From Propionibacterium sp. (lineage in GTDB: Bacteria; Actinomycetota; Actinomycetes; Propionibacteriales; Propionibacteriaceae), in contig DURG01000310.1 in the NCBI GenBank assembly GCA_012837465.1, forward strand, positions 1 through 5,717: a DNA stretch of 5,717 bases. The letters run 5' to 3'. This document shows positions 4,867 to 5,717 of the stretch, piece after piece. A model generated the notes under the pieces. It was not told where the DNA came from, made no database searches, and saw only the letters and a program-made list of their open reading frames with translations. The position numbers and the translations under genes were made by a program. The number at the start of each line of letters is the position of its first letter. Position 1 is the stretch's first letter.

Positions 4867-5717
4867 TCAGATCATCGGGGTGGTGTGCCAGATGCGCTGC
4901 AGGTAGTCACGCATCGAGCGGTCCGAGCTGAAGAAGCCGGTGCGGGCCACGTTGAGAATGGCCGAACGGGTCCACGCCTCCTGGTCCGCGTAGCGCTCCT
5001 CGGCCTTGGCCTGGGCGTCCACGTAGCTCTGGAAGTCCGCCAGCGCCATGAAGCGGTCCTGGTTGATCAGGTTCAGCACCACAGAGTCGAACATGTGGCC
5101 GTCGCCGCCGGAGAAGTGACCCGAGAGGATCAGGTTCAGGGCGTCGCGCAGGTTCGCGTTGGACTCGTAGTAGGACGTCGGGTCGTAGCCCTTGGCGCCC
5201 AGTTCCGCGACCTCCGGCTCATTCATGCCGAACAGGAAGAAGTGGTCGTCGCCCACCAGTTCGCGGATCTCGACGTTCGCGCCGTCGTCCGTGCCGACGG
5301 TGAGCGCGCCGTTGAGGGCGAACTTCATGTTGCCGGTGCCCGAGGCTTCCATGCCGGCCAGCGAGATCTGCTCCGACAGGTCGGCGGCGGGGATGAGCTT
5401 CTCAGCGAGGGTGACGTTGTAGTTCGCCGGGAAGGCGACCTTCAGGCGGCCCTCGAGCAACGGATCGTTGTTGACGACCTCGGCCACCTTGTTGATCAGG
5501 TGGATGGTGTCCTTGGCCATCTTGTAGCCGGGGGCGGCCTTCGCGCCGAACAGCACGGTGCGCGGGGTCACGTCGCTGGCCTTGATCTTGCCGCTGAGGA
5601 CCTGCTCGTAGATCGACACGATGTGCAGGAGCTTCAGCGACTGGCGCTTGTACTCGTGCAGGCGCTTGACCATGACGTCGACCATGCCGTCGAGGGGCAG
5701 GTCGAGGCCGTCCCTCG
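4867..5717 (-). CDS. glgP: Glycogen/maltodextrin phosphorylase, C-terminal third (partial)
   Basis: The frame is open to the right edge, giving 282 residues of a protein that in this family (GT35) is usually 790-850 long; the start is outside the window. The enzyme uses phosphate to release glucose-1-phosphate from the non-reducing ends of glycogen or maltodextrins, with pyridoxal phosphate as cofactor. The visible part is the C-terminal, PLP-binding half. It includes VDVMVKRLHEYKRQ near the right edge, then GAKAAPGYKMAKDTIHLIN, then ANYNVTLAEKLIPAADLSEQI. The family signature EASGTGNMKFALNGALTVGT follows, whose NMK lysine (codon 5323-5325) forms the Schiff base with PLP. DGANVEI comes next, and the protein ends in DYLQRIWHTTPMI just before the TGA. 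No frameshift or internal stop is seen. glgP and malP cannot be distinguished from this fragment. It converges on the acidic-protein gene across a shared terminator. Confidence 0.96.
   Translation of the reverse strand, partial: RDGLDLPLDGMVDVMVKRLHEYKRQSLKLLHIVSIYEQVLSGKIKASDVTPRTVLFGAKAAPGYKMAKDTIHLINKVAEVVNNDPLLEGRLKVAFPANYNVTLAEKLIPAADLSEQISLAGMEASGTGNMKFALNGALTVGTDDGANVEIRELVGDDHFFLFGMNEPEVAELGAKGYDPTSYYESNANLRDALNLILSGHFSGGDGHMFDSVVLNLINQDRFMALADFQSYVDAQAKAEERYADQEAWTRSAILNVARTGFFSSDRSMRDYLQRIWHTTPMI

Noticed and set aside
1..5717. CRISPR array, insertion sequence, tRNA or rRNA genes, phage or defence genes
   Set aside because: No spaced direct repeats, transposase motifs, terminal inverted repeats or structured-RNA signatures were recognised on either strand. 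The coding space is filled by housekeeping genes and one orphan.

Overview
The window looks like ordinary chromosomal DNA from a high-G+C Gram-positive bacterium (actinobacterium). The evidence is strongly GC-biased third codon positions, long open frames on every strand that are shadows of real genes, GC-rich hairpin terminators without a T-run, and the make-up of the proteins. A member of the Propionibacteriaceae or a related family is possible, but that is an impression rather than something the sequence proves.

Layout, left to right. (1) On the plus strand, the last 40 codons of a proton-translocating NAD(P)+ transhydrogenase alpha subunit (1-125) are followed one base later by the complete beta subunit gene pntB (127-1530). 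(2) Converging on it, with only two bases between the stop codons, is an L-lactate dehydrogenase gene on the minus strand (1533-2483). (3) Upstream of ldh on the same strand is an ammonium transporter gene, amt (2582-3853), separated from ldh by a GC-rich hairpin (2528-2560). (4) A 355-base divergent intergenic region (3854-4208) holds a possible four-element GlnR-type nitrogen box in front of amt, containing a perfect 12-bp palindrome. (5) On the plus strand is a gene for a 197-residue, highly acidic, cysteine- and tryptophan-free protein of unknown function (4209-4802), with a very good ribosome binding site. (6) A perfect 17-bp stem-loop (4817-4854) separates it from the convergent C-terminal third of a glycogen/maltodextrin phosphorylase gene on the minus strand (4867 to the right edge).

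The recognisable genes are housekeeping functions of redox, nitrogen and carbon-storage metabolism. PntAB uses the proton gradient to make NADPH from NADH, LDH reoxidises NADH on pyruvate, Amt brings in ammonium whose assimilation consumes NADPH, and GlgP releases glucose-1-phosphate from glycogen. They sit in separate transcription units and I see no sign that they form one system.

I found no convincing undescribed multi-gene system, mobile element, CRISPR array or RNA gene. The points most worth a second look are the acidic orphan protein, the candidate nitrogen-control box before amt, the ambiguous 5' end of ldh with two competing hairpins, and an Amt that keeps its GlnK-responsive tail but has no glnK directly downstream and an Ala at the usual Ser of the ammonium-binding site.
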